This document shows positions 55,428 through 64,000 of a stretch of 64,000 nt of DNA, piece by piece. The stretch comes from an uncultured Rhizobiaceae bacterium (GTDB taxonomy: Bacteria; Pseudomonadota; Alphaproteobacteria; Rhizobiales; Rhizobiaceae): the NCBI GenBank assembly GCA_951813045.1, contig CATOTF010000002.1, positions 4,340,001 through 4,404,000 on the forward strand. Reading direction: 5' to 3'. The translations under genes were made by a program, and so were the position numbers. Under the pieces are notes generated by a model that was not told the DNA's origin, searched no databases, and was given only the letters and a program-made list of their open reading frames with translations. The stretch's first letter is position 1, and each line of letters begins with the position of its first letter.

Positions 55428-56372
55428 ATGAGAATTTGTGTTGCAGGCGCGTATGGTGCCTTCGGATTGAAGCATCTGGATGCACTCGCCAATATCGACG
55501 ACGTTGAAGTGACCTCCGTCATGGGACCAACGAAAGCCAAGATCGATGCGCTGGCCGCCGAGCGGGGCATTTCCCACGCCGCCACAACGCTGGAGGAATG
55601 TATCGCCCGCGATGATGTCGATGCGGTTATCCTCGCCACCCCGACGCAAAAACACGCGGAACAGGCCCACGCCTGCATGGATGCGGGCAAACCTGTTCTC
55701 ATTGAAATTCCGATGGCGGATAGTCTCGAAGACAGTCGCAAGATTGTTGCCAAACAGAAAGAAGCCGGTCTGGTCTGTATGGCCGGTCAGGTGCGCCGTT
55801 TTAACCCATCCCACCAGTGGATACGCAATAAGATCGACTCGGGGGAGTTGAAAATCCAGCAGATGGATGTGCAGACCTATTTCTTCCGCCGCACCAACAC
55901 CAACGCCAAAGGCGAGCCGCGCTCATGGACCGACCACCTGTTGTGGCACCACGCCTGCCACACGGTTGATCTGTTTCAATACCAGACCAGTGGCAAGGCG
56001 GTCGAGGCATACGGCATGCAAGGTCCTGCCCACCCGGATTTGGGTATCGCAATGGATATGGCAATTGCCTTGAAGGCGGCAGACGGCGCGATCTGCACCC
56101 TGTCCCTTTCTTTCAACAACGACGGGCCGCTGGGCACTTTCTTCCGCTATATCTGCGACAAGGGCACTTATATCGCGAGCTATGATGACCTCTACGACGG
56201 TTATAACAACCCCATCGACCTCAGCGATGTTGCCGTATCCAACAATGGCATTGAGTTAATCGACCGTGAGTTCATCTCCGCCATCAAGGAAGGTCGCACA
56301 CCCAACGGCTGTGTAAGCGATGTCCTGTCAGCGATGGAAACGCTGGACCAGATTGAACGCTCAATGGGATAA
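55428..56372 (+). CDS. ligC: 4-carboxy-2-hydroxymuconate-6-semialdehyde dehydrogenase
   Basis: 314 residues of the Gfo/Idh/MocA family. The NADP site is CVAGAYGAFGLKHLDAL, the EKP-like loop is EIPMADSLEDS, and the catalytic region is WHHACHTVDLFQYQ. It oxidises the hemiacetal of the LigAB product to 2-pyrone-4,6-dicarboxylate, the substrate of LigI. ACGGAGAGGTTTT precedes the ATG. Last gene of the rightward operon. Confidence 0.93.
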   Translation: MRICVAGAYGAFGLKHLDALANIDDVEVTSVMGPTKAKIDALAAERGISHAATTLEECIARDDVDAVILATPTQKHAEQAHACMDAGKPVLIEIPMADSLEDSRKIVAKQKEAGLVCMAGQVRRFNPSHQWIRNKIDSGELKIQQMDVQTYFFRRTNTNAKGEPRSWTDHLLWHHACHTVDLFQYQTSGKAVEAYGMQGPAHPDLGIAMDMAIALKAADGAICTLSLSFNNDGPLGTFFRYICDKGTYIASYDDLYDGYNNPIDLSDVAVSNNGIELIDREFISAIKEGRTPNGCVSDVLSAMETLDQIERSMG

Positions 56373-56479
56373 TACTCATGGGCAAAGGATATGCTATACA
56401 CCATTGCGTTTTAACAGGAGATCGACCGCCATCTAAAACCAAGAATCCCAAACACTTTGGATGTGCGGATACTCCAATT

Positions 56480-56815
56480 CTGTCCGTCTTCAAGGGAATG
56501 GGAGTTGGCTTGCAGTTGATTAAGCGAGATATTGGCTCATCTGTTTTTAGATATCATGCGGATTGCTTGCGGTATTGCAAACGCCGATGTTTGAACTTGT
56601 TGGCGCCGTTGTCAGATTAAGGGCGGGACTTGTGTCGAACGACAACCTTATTGCAGCCGGAGGCCTTTATCGCCAACTCCAACGTGTCTGTGACATCACT
56701 CGTTTTCATTGTTCTGCGGACAAAGCGCATGTGCTGGTTCGTAGTAAAGTCAAGTTGGGCGAAGATGAGGAAGACCTCGCTTTGTCGATTGATCCCGTTC
56801 AAGAGAACAACGACT
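56480..56815 (-). pseudogene. IS3-family OrfB relic with internal deletions
   Basis: On the - strand the codons read MKTSDVTDTLELAIKASG, then RHKSRP-stop-SDNG, and directly afterwards RRLQYRKQSA-stop. These match two separated parts of the OrfB at 31351-32331 (TMNTSDVTDTLEMALQASG and ETRRLQHRKQAA). It is therefore a diverged cousin of the B element with an in-frame TAA and a large internal deletion. Confidence 0.8.
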
Positions 56816-56976
56816 GAGGGTTATGCGCGAATTGATTTTTTCGCGCCCCGCACCTGTTTGATCGCGTTGGACAGCGTTTTCAAATTCAAACAACCAACAT
56901 CCCTTGAAAGGATAAGTGAGAGCGTTCAACCTTCTATGCAGCTTTAGTGGCCATAACCTTTGTAATCTGTAGTTAA

Positions 56977-57383
56977 ACCTCTGTATTCGCTGATGGTCAT
57001 AAAGAGGCAGTTACCCAGGAGTTGGAACAATACAATGACACTCACAACAAAATCGTTGAAAGCCACGATCTGGAGGCTTTTTGTCGCTTCATATAATGAC
57101 AAACCTCTCTGGATTGCGCCCAAAGAAACTCCTGTTGGTGGACTCAATGTACCGCGCGGCACACTTGGATTTATCATCAAAAATCGAGGCAACCTTACCC
57201 ACACGTTTGATCAGTTGATTGTCTCAGACGACGGTTTGGAGGGCGTGATGATTGGGACATATGATCTGATCATTCAAAAAAGCTGGTGAAAAAACAAGAG
57301 GCACCTACATCTTCGCCGTTAAGCGAGAGAGCAAAAGGTGGAAAATCGCGGCCGATATGTTCAACGAACATGTCAAGAAATGA
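56977..57383 (+). pseudogene. SnoaL/DUF4440-like small protein gene with two +1 frameshifts
   Basis: Three frames joined give a coherent protein: KEAVTQELEQYNDTHNKIVE up to AFCRF, then (after an extra A near 57092) YNDKPLWIAPKETPVGGLNV on to GTYDLIIQK, then (after an extra A in a run of A near 57281) AGEKTRGTYIFAVKRESKRW to a natural end at the TGA 57381-57383. The pattern resembles the cone-shaped NTF2/SnoaL-like fold. No start codon remains upstream. A pseudogene, unless the A-runs are sequencing errors. Confidence 0.5.
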
Positions 57384-57434
57384 GGGTGCCTGGCAATACA
57401 ATCCCAACGTCCGGTCGGTGGACTTGTGGAGCAT

Positions 57435-57963
57435 TGTTCCCCGTCAGCATTCATGAGACAGAGGTTTGATTTTTCTTAAGAGATGATTTTGGTTCATCGT
57501 AGCCCTTATGGAGCGAAGATGAGACATAAATCAGGAACCCAAGGATCAGGTTCAGAGAAATTGATCCGAACCATCAAACGCAAGACCCGCCGTCAGTATA
57601 GTGCGGAGGAAAAGATCCGCATTGTGCTTGATGGCTTGCGCGGTGAAGACAGCATAGCTGAACTGTGCCGCCGTGAAGGTCTTGCTGAAAGCATGTACTA
57701 CAAATGGTCGAAGGAGTTTATGGAGGCCGGTAAAAAGCGTCTGTCAGGCGATATAGTGCGTGAGGCTTCCACCGATGAGGTCAAAGGTCTGCGCCGTGAA
57801 GCCCGTGATCTGAAGGAATGCGTGGCAGATCTCACGCTGGAAAACCGTCTTCTTAAAAAAAGCATGATCGCGGATGGGGAGGATATCGAATGAGATACCC
57901 AGCATCTGAGAAACTGGAAATCATCCGAATTGTTGAACAATCACATCTGCCAGCCAAGGTGAC
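57435..57963 (+). mobile_element. truncated second copy of the IS3-family B element
   Basis: The 529 bases are, as far as I can compare, identical to 30896-31424: left terminus, whole orfA and the first 25 codons of orfB. The match ends sharply at 57963, where MBL-gene sequence begins. Confidence 0.95.
57519..57893 (+). CDS. IS3-family transposase OrfA (second copy)
   Basis: Identical to the OrfA at 30980-31354. Its partner orfB is truncated after 25 codons, so this copy cannot make functional OrfAB alone. Confidence 0.9.
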   Translation: MRHKSGTQGSGSEKLIRTIKRKTRRQYSAEEKIRIVLDGLRGEDSIAELCRREGLAESMYYKWSKEFMEAGKKRLSGDIVREASTDEVKGLRREARDLKECVADLTLENRLLKKSMIADGEDIE

Positions 57964-58727
57964 GACCGAACTTGGCAACAAACATCTCTTCAAAACCGTG
58001 CCAGTCGCCGTACTTGGCTTTGAGCGCCGGATAAGCCACGCGGAGAATTTCCCCGATAGTTGCATCTTCTTCTGCCCGATCTAGGCGAGATAACAGTTCT
58101 GCTTCAACGAGTTCATGAAAGCCGACAGTCATCTCCCGGAATTCAATCAAGTCCCCGCGATCTCCGCGCCATCCATGACTGGGAACATAGTGTGCCGCTT
58201 TAAGGTCAATAAGGCGATCAAGAGCTCTGACGTATCCGGGATAATAGAAGTCCGGAAACCCAAATGGAGGAACGGTTCTCACAAACATCATGTCCGGCGC
58301 GAAGACGACGTTTTCTGAAGGAATGTGGAACCCATATAGTGTGTGTGAGAGCGAAAACGGCATGTAGAGTGCCTCAACTTCCACACCACCCAGGGTTATG
58401 GTCTCGTCGCCTGACAAAGTGCGGGTTGTTAGCGCAACCGTCTTCGCAGCTTCCGGCCAATCACCAAGGAGTTGATTTACATCTTTGTGGCCAATGACCT
58501 CCACCCCTTCAAACAGGTCTGAGCCGCGAGTGTGATCAAGGTGATGGTGGGAATGAACCACCCATTTGATTTTCTCTCCTGGAAATTCATGCTCAATCGC
58601 CTCCTTCATTTCGGCCGCGTGTTTGATGGAGAATGTGTCGAAGACCGCCACACCGTCAGCAGTGCGCAGTACCAGGGACCGGGTGTGAATCCCGGAGACA
58701 AAATGACCACAGAAATGGTTGGGTAAT
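57964..58727 (-). pseudogene. MBL-fold metallo-hydrolase truncated at both ends
   Basis: The codons read SLVLRTADGVAVFDTFSIKH, then VVHSHHHLDHTRGSDLFEG (metal motif), YMPFSLSHTLYGFHIPSENV, VFAPDMMFVRTVPPFG and SHGWRGD. The N-terminus (signal peptide and first strand) is cut by the IS21 element and the C-terminus runs into the IS3 fragment. The order of motifs is that of quinoprotein-associated or alkyl-sulfatase-like MBL proteins, but the subtype is unclear. Confidence 0.75.
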
Positions 58728-58792
58728 CTGACCGTCGCGGAGTAAAATTCCGCACTCTGACACCTTGTGCTTGTGAGTATTAGGTGGGGAAG

Positions 58793-60292
58793 ATGTATTC
58801 TGTGGATTTGTATAGTCGGGTGCGTCGAGCGTGCCATGTGGATGGGAAGAACAATAGCGAGGTGGCCCGTTTGTTCGGGATTGATCGCAAAACCGTGGCG
58901 AAGATCCTGAAGCACTCGGTTCCGCCCGGTTATCAAAGAACGACCGCGCCTGTTCGCCCGAAGTTGGATCCGTTTGTTGGGATAATTGATCAGATCCTGA
59001 AAGACGACAAAAAGGTCATCAAAAAGCAACGGCACACAGCCAAGCGTATTCATGCGCGGTTACGGGATGAGCACGGGTTCACTGGCGGGATCACCATTGT
59101 CACTGATTATGTGCGTGAGAAGCAAAGACGAACCCAGGAGGTGTTTGTTCCTCTGGTTCACGCGCCCGGCCATGCTCAGGTCGATTTTGGTGAGACGTTC
59201 GGCGTGATCGACGGTGTCGAACGCAAGCTGCATTACATCGCTATATCGTTGCCGCATTCGGATGCGTTCTTCATGAAGGCGTATCCGGCGGAAACAACAG
59301 AAGCCTTCTGTGACGGTCACAATGCTGCGTTTGCTTTCTTCGGCGGTGTGCCGTTGTCGATGCTCTACGACAACACCGTGATTGCAGTTGCAAAGATCCT
59401 GGGCGGTGGCAAACGGATACGCACGAGAACTTTCTCAGAGCTACAATCGCACTATCTGTTTGAGGATAAGTTTGGTCGCCCTGGCAAAGGCAATGATAAA
59501 GGGAATGTCGAAGGCGTCATTGGTTACGGTCGCAGGAACTTTCTCATCCCAGCCCCACGGTTCGACAGCTTTGATGCCTTGAACGCCTGGTTGGAAGAAT
59601 GCTGCCTGAAGCGTCAGGATGATGTTGTTCGCGGACATGGTGAGAGTATTGGTGAACGATTGCTGAGAGACCTGGACGCGCTGATGGCATTGCCCCCAAC
59701 GCCATACGACGCGTGTGAAAAGTTTAGCACGCGGGCAACGTCAATCTCGATGATCCGCTACCGCAATAATGATTACTCCGTTCCTGTCGCCTTTGCCCAT
59801 CATGAGGTTCAGGTTCGCGGTTACATCCATGAGGTTGTGATTGGCAGTGGAACCGAGATTATTGCCCGCCATCGTCGGTCTTATGAGAAGGCAGACATGA
59901 TCTTCGACCCGCTTCACTATCTGCCCTTGCTGGAACAAAAGGTAGGTGCTCTCGATCAGGCGGCACCATTGCAAGGCTGGGGTTTACCCGATGCATTTGC
60001 GATCCTTCATCGTTTATTAGAAGCCCGCATGGGTAAGGCGGGAAAACGCGAGTATGTTCAGATCCTGCGTCTGCTGGAAACTTTTGAGCTGGAGCACGTT
60101 CACGCCGCAATCCAACAAGCTTTGGATCTGGGTGCCATTGGCTATGATGCGATCAAGCACCTTATTCTGTGCCGGATCGAGCGGCGACCGCCCAGGCTTG
60201 ATCTCGACATCTACCCCTATTTGCCCAAAGCGGTGGTCGAGACGACAAAACCTGCCAGCTATGCCGTGCTGTTGTCGGAGGCGGCAGCATGA
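58793..60292 (+). CDS. istA: IS21 transposase IstA
   Basis: 499 residues from ATG 58793 (GTG 58784 is also possible). N-terminal HTH (RACHVDGKNNSEVARLFGID), rve core with HAPGHAQVDFGETFG (first Asp), GVPLSMLYDNTVIAV (second Asp) and the Glu in NDKGNVEGVIGYGRRNF, then a C-terminal Mu-type beta-barrel. Intact. Confidence 0.95.
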   Translation: MYSVDLYSRVRRACHVDGKNNSEVARLFGIDRKTVAKILKHSVPPGYQRTTAPVRPKLDPFVGIIDQILKDDKKVIKKQRHTAKRIHARLRDEHGFTGGITIVTDYVREKQRRTQEVFVPLVHAPGHAQVDFGETFGVIDGVERKLHYIAISLPHSDAFFMKAYPAETTEAFCDGHNAAFAFFGGVPLSMLYDNTVIAVAKILGGGKRIRTRTFSELQSHYLFEDKFGRPGKGNDKGNVEGVIGYGRRNFLIPAPRFDSFDALNAWLEECCLKRQDDVVRGHGESIGERLLRDLDALMALPPTPYDACEKFSTRATSISMIRYRNNDYSVPVAFAHHEVQVRGYIHEVVIGSGTEIIARHRRSYEKADMIFDPLHYLPLLEQKVGALDQAAPLQGWGLPDAFAILHRLLEARMGKAGKREYVQILRLLETFELEHVHAAIQQALDLGAIGYDAIKHLILCRIERRPPRLDLDIYPYLPKAVVETTKPASYAVLLSEAAA

Positions 60293-61065
60293 ACGACACT
60301 GTTACCGATACACCGCAAGTTCTACTCAAACATCATCTGACCAAACTTCGGCTGCCAACCTTCCAGAGTGAATATACCAAACAGGCCCAACAATGTGCCG
60401 CTGAGAATAAGGATCATGTCCAATATCTCCTGCGGTTATGTGAGTTGGAGCTGATTGAACGTGAGCGCCGAATGGTGGAGCGACGCATCAAAGCTGCGAA
60501 GTTCCCGGCAACCAAGAGCCTCGACAGCTTTGACTTCAAAACGATCCCGTCAGTGAACAAGGTGCTCGTGATGGAACTGGCCCGTTGCGAGTACGCTGCG
60601 AAACGCCAAAACATCATCGCGTTAGGACCAAGTGGAACCGGCAAAACCCATGTTGCCCTCGGCCTTGGACTGGCTGCCTGCCAAAAGGGGATGAAAGTCC
60701 GCTTCACCACGGCTGCTGCACTGGTTCATGAGATGATCGAGGCCGTTGATGAACGTCGCTTGCAACGGCATCAAAAACAACTGGCAGCTCAAGACCTGCT
60801 GATCATTGACGAACTGGGCTTCGTCCCTCTCTCCAAAACCGGGGCGGAGTTGCTGTTCGAAGTAATCAGCCAACGGTATGAACGCGGTTCCATCATCATC
60901 ACATCCAATCTACCATTCGACGAATGGACAGAGGTCTTCGGATCAGAACGCCTAACGGGCGCAATACTCGACCGGCTGACACACCACGTCCACATCCTGG
61001 AGATGAATGGTGAAAGCTACAGGTTGCACCAGAGCCGAAAACAAAAATCTGTTCAAATCAACTGA
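60289..61065 (+). CDS. istB: IS21 ATPase helper IstB
   Basis: 258-residue AAA+ protein that regulates IstA target choice. Walker A GPSGTGKTH, Walker B DLLIIDELGF, sensor ITSNLPFDEW and arginine region DRLTHHVHIL. ATGA overlap with istA. Confidence 0.96.
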   Translation: MNDTVTDTPQVLLKHHLTKLRLPTFQSEYTKQAQQCAAENKDHVQYLLRLCELELIERERRMVERRIKAAKFPATKSLDSFDFKTIPSVNKVLVMELARCEYAAKRQNIIALGPSGTGKTHVALGLGLAACQKGMKVRFTTAAALVHEMIEAVDERRLQRHQKQLAAQDLLIIDELGFVPLSKTGAELLFEVISQRYERGSIIITSNLPFDEWTEVFGSERLTGAILDRLTHHVHILEMNGESYRLHQSRKQKSVQIN

Positions 61066-61211
61066 CACTAAACCAGATCAAAAACACAAACGTCCCAAAA
61101 TCTGGCCAATTTTACTCCGGGATCAAGACCCATTTTAGGCTGGGATTGACAGAAGATCGGCGGGAAGGTCCTCCATTTCGAGATCAAGTAGTGGTGCGTG
61201 ATCAGTCATTG

Positions 61212-61445
61212 TCACACCCAGTACAATCGGAATTTGGATCGGCCGGTCAGTTCATGAACGACACGCAGTTCAACAAGGCGATCACAAAGACGTCGTGCTG
61301 CACGCGGGGTCATTTCTAAACTGGTGCCGCGCGCAGTCGGCGACAGCATGGTTGAGGGCAGTATTGCGTCTTCAGTTTGAAACAGCTCAACTGCTGCATT
61401 TGCTCCTTTCGCGCGCAGCTTGCCGCAACAGGCGCGCAAGGTCAT
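61212..61445 (-). pseudogene. C-terminal fragment of a DUF1612/HTH plasmid-type protein
   Basis: 77 codons. The tail TPRAARRLCDRLVELRVVHE then LTGRSKFRLYWV is the winged-helix C-terminus of the DUF1612 family common on rhizobial and other alphaproteobacterial plasmids. Full-length proteins have about 350 residues; upstream sequence does not continue convincingly. A sign that plasmid-derived DNA entered this region. Confidence 0.5.
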
Positions 61446-61617
61446 AGGATAAACGCAAAGAACAAAAGTGGCAGACTTTCCGTCCGCCGCGGCAAAACTA
61501 AATCGCCGCTACAGTGGTCTTATTTGCCACCGCCGTACTCATAGTGATTTGCCCATGATAAGCCTCCTCACAGACGTGAATCACAATACAATCCAAAATA
61601 AAACTCATTGAATCAGG

Positions 61618-62307
61618 TCAAGGGTGGGACGCACTAGTAAAGGCATGATGTTTCTTGTAGTCATCAAACCCCCGTACCATTATAGCCTCTGTTGCAATTG
61701 ACATTCGCATGGTTGGCTGGCTGTCCGAAAATTTTTCAACGATCCCATTCTTTACAAGTTGAAAGAAATGGCAAAGCATAAATATCTCGTTTTCATAATG
61801 TCGCCTGGCAAATGTTGCTATATCATCTTCCGGAAACACGGGGGTTTTCAAATGGGAAATTATGACACCGGCGTCGGGTTCTTCGTTAATTTTATGTAGG
61901 GTGTTCCCGATTGGCTTGTTATTTAGGATAGCCCATTTAAACGAATCTAATCCGCGAACTGCCGGAATTAACCCTGAATGGACATTATAAATTTTTGCCG
62001 AGTTCGCAAATTCTTTATCGATTAGGTTTGAACCGCAAACCAGGAAATATTTATATTGATCGACAACCGCTTTCCAATCGTCATATTTGTAAATTTTCGA
62101 TTTAAAGGCCTCTGCCAATGACTGAACGGACGGTCCTTCAAATTGAAATGGGCGGTGACGCACAAGAACTTCCCGTTCTTGCCTCTTTACAAAAGGCATG
62201 GTGAGAAAATCGATATTTAACTTTTCTCCGTATCGATTTTTCAAACCAAATACAAATTGTGCCGTCTTAAGGTGTGGTGATTCATAAGTAAGAATGCATA
62301 GTTTTTT
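61618..62307 (-). CDS. formyltransferase-like protein (Formyl_trans_N fold)
   Basis: About 229 codons from the TAA that ends the ankyrin gene. The active-site block is KIYNVHSGLIPAVRGLDSFK (Asn-x-His with the downstream Pro and Arg-Gly), followed by NTLHKINEEPDAGVII, as in methionyl-tRNA and sugar formyltransferases. A proper N-terminal strand (LCILTYESPHLKTAQFVFG) extends the frame upstream, but it has no ATG, GTG or TTG before residue 20; a TTG at 62244 would delete this strand. The gene is AT-rich compared with the rest of the window, which suggests foreign origin. Sugar-nucleotide N-formylation for surface polysaccharide is plausible (inference). Confidence 0.65.
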   Translation of the reverse strand, partial: KKLCILTYESPHLKTAQFVFGLKNRYGEKLNIDFLTMPFVKRQEREVLVRHRPFQFEGPSVQSLAEAFKSKIYKYDDWKAVVDQYKYFLVCGSNLIDKEFANSAKIYNVHSGLIPAVRGLDSFKWAILNNKPIGNTLHKINEEPDAGVIISHLKTPVFPEDDIATFARRHYENEIFMLCHFFQLVKNGIVEKFSDSQPTMRMSIATEAIMVRGFDDYKKHHAFTSASHP

Positions 62308-62691
62308 TTAATTTCTTGTTTTTCCTTCTAAATATTCTGTCACAAGTATCGACCGTTCAATTGAGTAGTCGAGTGCTGTTTTGCCATACTTATCTTTTTG
62401 ATCGATTTTTGCACCGTATGATATTAGTAAGTTCATAAGATTAATTGAACCACTGGCAAACGCATGGGTTTTGGCAAACATCAACGGTGTAGTGCCGTTA
62501 CTATTTGCCAGATTGGGACTGGCTCCGCTTTCCAAGAGTAATCTTACGATCTCAAGTTTACCTCGCCGACACGCCTCAATTAAAACGGTTTGTCCCAATT
62601 CATTCTTAATATTTGGATCAGCGCCGGATTCAAGCAGCTCTCGAATTGTTCTATCATCTCCGGCGATCAAGGTTTCCACTAAACTTTTCAT
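62308..62691 (-). CDS. ankyrin-repeat protein
   Basis: 127 residues from ATG 62691 (AGGGAG just upstream). It has three to four ankyrin repeats: TIRELLESGADPNIKNELGQ, KLEIVRLLLESGASPNLANS, NLLISYGAKIDQKDKYGKTA. No signal peptide. It is in the same frame as the formyltransferase-like gene downstream and separated from it only by its TAA stop, followed by AAAAAA. An upstream extension of the frame to 62841 looks non-conserved. Confidence 0.8.
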   Translation of the reverse strand: MKSLVETLIAGDDRTIRELLESGADPNIKNELGQTVLIEACRRGKLEIVRLLLESGASPNLANSNGTTPLMFAKTHAFASGSINLMNLLISYGAKIDQKDKYGKTALDYSIERSILVTEYLEGKTRN

Positions 62692-62889
62692 AGACTCCCT
62701 ATCACTCGCGTAATATTCGAATTTACTCAATTTTGGTATTGGTATAAACGCACCTTCGCGTGGCTTGAAAGATGCAGAATGTTTGCAAAGCGTTAAGACA
62801 TAACACTGTCTATATCTAAGTACAGCCCACAATTGCTGCAATCAGGGCACGAAACCAGCTTCTGTCGTAAAACAAATGAAATCAATGGT

Positions 62890-63243
62890 TTAATTTTGAG
62901 TCTTACTCCCGATAAACGCCGTATTTTTCGCCACGTTCTTGGATATCATTTTGATTGCGGCACTTAGTTTTCTAACTTCATCGATCTCTGTTATATTAAG
63001 CAAGAATTTGGAACCACGGTTCGGATAGAAGAGTACAGCCTCAATATTGAGAAAATTTTCATTGTCAATATATGTAACTAGATTGCTGATAAAATCACGA
63101 TTTATAACAAACTCATTACCATTTTCTGAAAGATATAAATGAAAATTTTCATTTTTTATTGTCAGGTAATTTTGAACAATTCGACCTAGGTCTTGTTGAC
63201 AAACTGGATTCCCAAATCGCCTGAAATCTGATTCAAGCTTCCT
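62890..63243 (-). pseudogene. unrecognised protein, N-terminus cut by IS5-type element
   Basis: About 117 codons: DLGRIVQNYLTIKNENFHLY, LSENGNEFVINRDFISNLVTY and a C-terminal VRKLSAAIKMISKNVAKNT. AT-rich, mixed alpha/beta, no known motif. The frame runs upstream into IS5 sequence, so the native start is lost. It is on the same strand as the ankyrin and formyltransferase genes and may have been the first gene of that AT-rich cluster. Confidence 0.45.
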
Positions 63244-64000
63244 TTTGAGGAGGCTGTTGTGGCTCGATTGTTGATGGAAAACGCCGAATGGGCGTTCTTT
63301 GAACCGTTTCTGATTGGAATTCGCGGACGTGGTGGGCGTCCGGCAACGGATCATCGATTGATCCTGGATGGGGTGTTCTGGATTGCACGCACCGGCGCAC
63401 CTTGGCGTGACCTGCCTGAAGAGTTTGGCAAATGGTCGAGCGTTTACAGGCAGTTTCGCCGGTGGACGCTGTCAGGGTTGTGGGAGATGATCCTTGAAGC
63501 GCTGAATGAAAGCGGCATCATGCCAGATCAGGTTCAGATGATCGACAGCACTGTGATCCAGGCGCATCATTTGGCAGCAGGCGCAAAAGGGGGACTCAAA
63601 AACAAGGTTTTGGCCGCTCAAAAGGTGGCTTTACGACCAAGATCCACCTCATCACCAATGCGCATGGCCTCCCTGTCAGAGCAGAGATAACCGGCGGCGA
63701 AGTCTCTGACTTCAAGGGATTTGACGCCTTGGTCGATGATGATTTACCCAACGCCAAAGTGTTTCTCGCTGATCGTGGCTACGACAGCGATCACATCCGC
63801 AGAACCATCGCTGAACGTGGCGGTACGCCAGTCATTCCCGGCAAAGCCAATCGCAAAGTCCCAATCCAGGTAGATGCAATCACCCATGCCCTGAGAAACC
63901 AGGTCGAGCGGTGCTTCAACAAACTCAAATGCTCACGCCGTCTGGCCACCCGGTACGACAAAACCGCAGCAAGCTATCTCGGATTCATTCAAATGGTAGC
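63244..64000 (+). mobile_element. IS5-family (IS427-like) insertion sequence, right part outside window
   Basis: The left boundary is placed at about 63244 where the disrupted gene ends and the GAGGAGGCTGTT ribosome-binding site appears. The terminal repeat cannot be verified because the right end lies beyond the window. Confidence 0.7.
63259..64000 (+). CDS. IS5-family transposase OrfAB (programmed -1 frameshift), partial
   Basis: Frame one from GTG 63259 encodes ENAEWAFFEPFLIGIRGRGG, RTGAPWRDLPEEFGKWSSVY and the first Asp in MIDSTVIQAHH, and ends at 63690. The catalytic domain continues in the -1 frame from about 63618: FTTKIHLITNAHGLPVR, FLADRGYDSDHIRRTIAERG (second Asp) and NQVERCFNKLKCSRRLATRY (Glu). 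The junction CAAAAGG at 63619-63625 is a plausible slippery site, the usual IS427-group arrangement. The 3' end is outside the window. Confidence 0.88.

Larger units (their letters stand above)
58728..61127 (+). mobile_element. IS21-family insertion sequence, apparently complete
   Basis: The terminal sequences share CGGAGTAAAATT, at 58738-58749 on the left and in inverted orientation at 61108-61119 on the right, each preceded by a TGA(C/T)-type start. They enclose istA and istB, which overlap by 4 bases. The exact outer bases are uncertain by about 10. Confidence 0.8.

Noticed and set aside
58728-59053. Upstream half of the long - strand frame joined to the MBL fragment
   Set aside because: It is antisense to istA inside the IS21 element and only fortuitously in frame with the MBL remnant.
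63265-63354. Upstream extension of the 62890-63243 frame
   Set aside because: Falls within the IS5 transposase gene on the other strand; native coding ends at the IS boundary.

Overview
The window looks like chromosomal DNA of a free-living, probably marine alphaproteobacterium. The genus cannot be read from the sequence. The evidence is an EF-Tu of the short 391-residue type seen in Rhodobacterales-like lineages, the order rlmB / tRNA-Tyr / tRNA-Gly / tuf / tRNA-Trp that alphaproteobacteria use in front of secE-nusG, many TRAP, ABC and methylamine-type catabolic genes, and a protocatechuate 4,5-cleavage (lig) cluster. By eye the base composition is moderate (near 50% GC), with an AT-richer block at 61.6-63.2 kb.

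Layout. 0-10 kb: a cut-off metallo-beta-lactamase (MBL) fold gene, two tandem exported SGNH-like paralogues, and a methylamine/betaine block (MttB-family methyltransferase divergent from a dimethylglycine-dehydrogenase-like FAD/GcvT enzyme, a LysR regulator and a Tat-exported family-5 solute-binding protein). 10-19.3 kb: core genome (dusA, rlmB, tRNA-Tyr, tRNA-Gly, tuf, tRNA-Trp) with two exported MBL enzymes, YihY and YceI inserted among it. 19.3-28.4 kb: an integrated, heavily decayed mobile island. It begins at the 3' end of tRNA-Trp with a tyrosine recombinase that carries an in-frame TAA. It then holds an IS1182-type element, remnants of IS3 and an ImmA-like gene, a two-gene operon (PAP2/vanadium-haloperoxidase-like enzyme plus a subtilisin-like protease cut by an IS3 element), and broken mobilisation genes (relaxase, MobC). 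secE-nusG, which normally follow tRNA-Trp, are not in the window.

28.4-40.1 kb: an ABC importer whose binding-protein gene is beheaded by an IS3-family element that also truncates an EamA exporter gene on its other side. A catabolic block follows: Rieske oxygenase, TetR, TRAP transporter (three genes), metal-dependent cyclase/hydrolase, beta-keto acid cleavage enzyme and OsmC. 41.2-47.6 kb: a complete quinoprotein 'relay' cluster (PQQ alcohol dehydrogenase with the Asp-x-Asp signature of lanthanide enzymes, a cytochrome c fused to an XoxJ-like binding protein, a SoxYZ-like carrier, a CxxxCW rhodanese-like protein, an exported MBL hydrolase and a DUF1194 protein). 48.4-56.4 kb: a complete protocatechuate meta-cleavage regulon arranged divergently around a LysR-type regulator with two DNA-binding domains. 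Here ligABC plus a DUF1932 dehydrogenase run rightward, and galB-ligK-ligU-ligI run leftward as a translationally coupled operon.

56.4-64 kb: a second mobile-element graveyard. It contains IS3 relics, a second truncated copy of the same IS3 element (a 529-base direct repeat with the copy at 30.9 kb), an MBL gene truncated at both ends, an intact IS21 (istA/istB), and an AT-rich patch with an ankyrin gene and a formyltransferase-like gene in the same frame separated by a single TAA. An IS5-type element runs off the right edge.

The most interesting items are the quinoprotein relay with its fused electron acceptor and a perfect 12-bp hairpin in the leader of that fusion, the double-HTH regulator of the lig regulon, the PAP2 plus protease pair, the undescribed Rieske/TRAP/BKACE pathway, and the tRNA-Trp island with its genetic scars.
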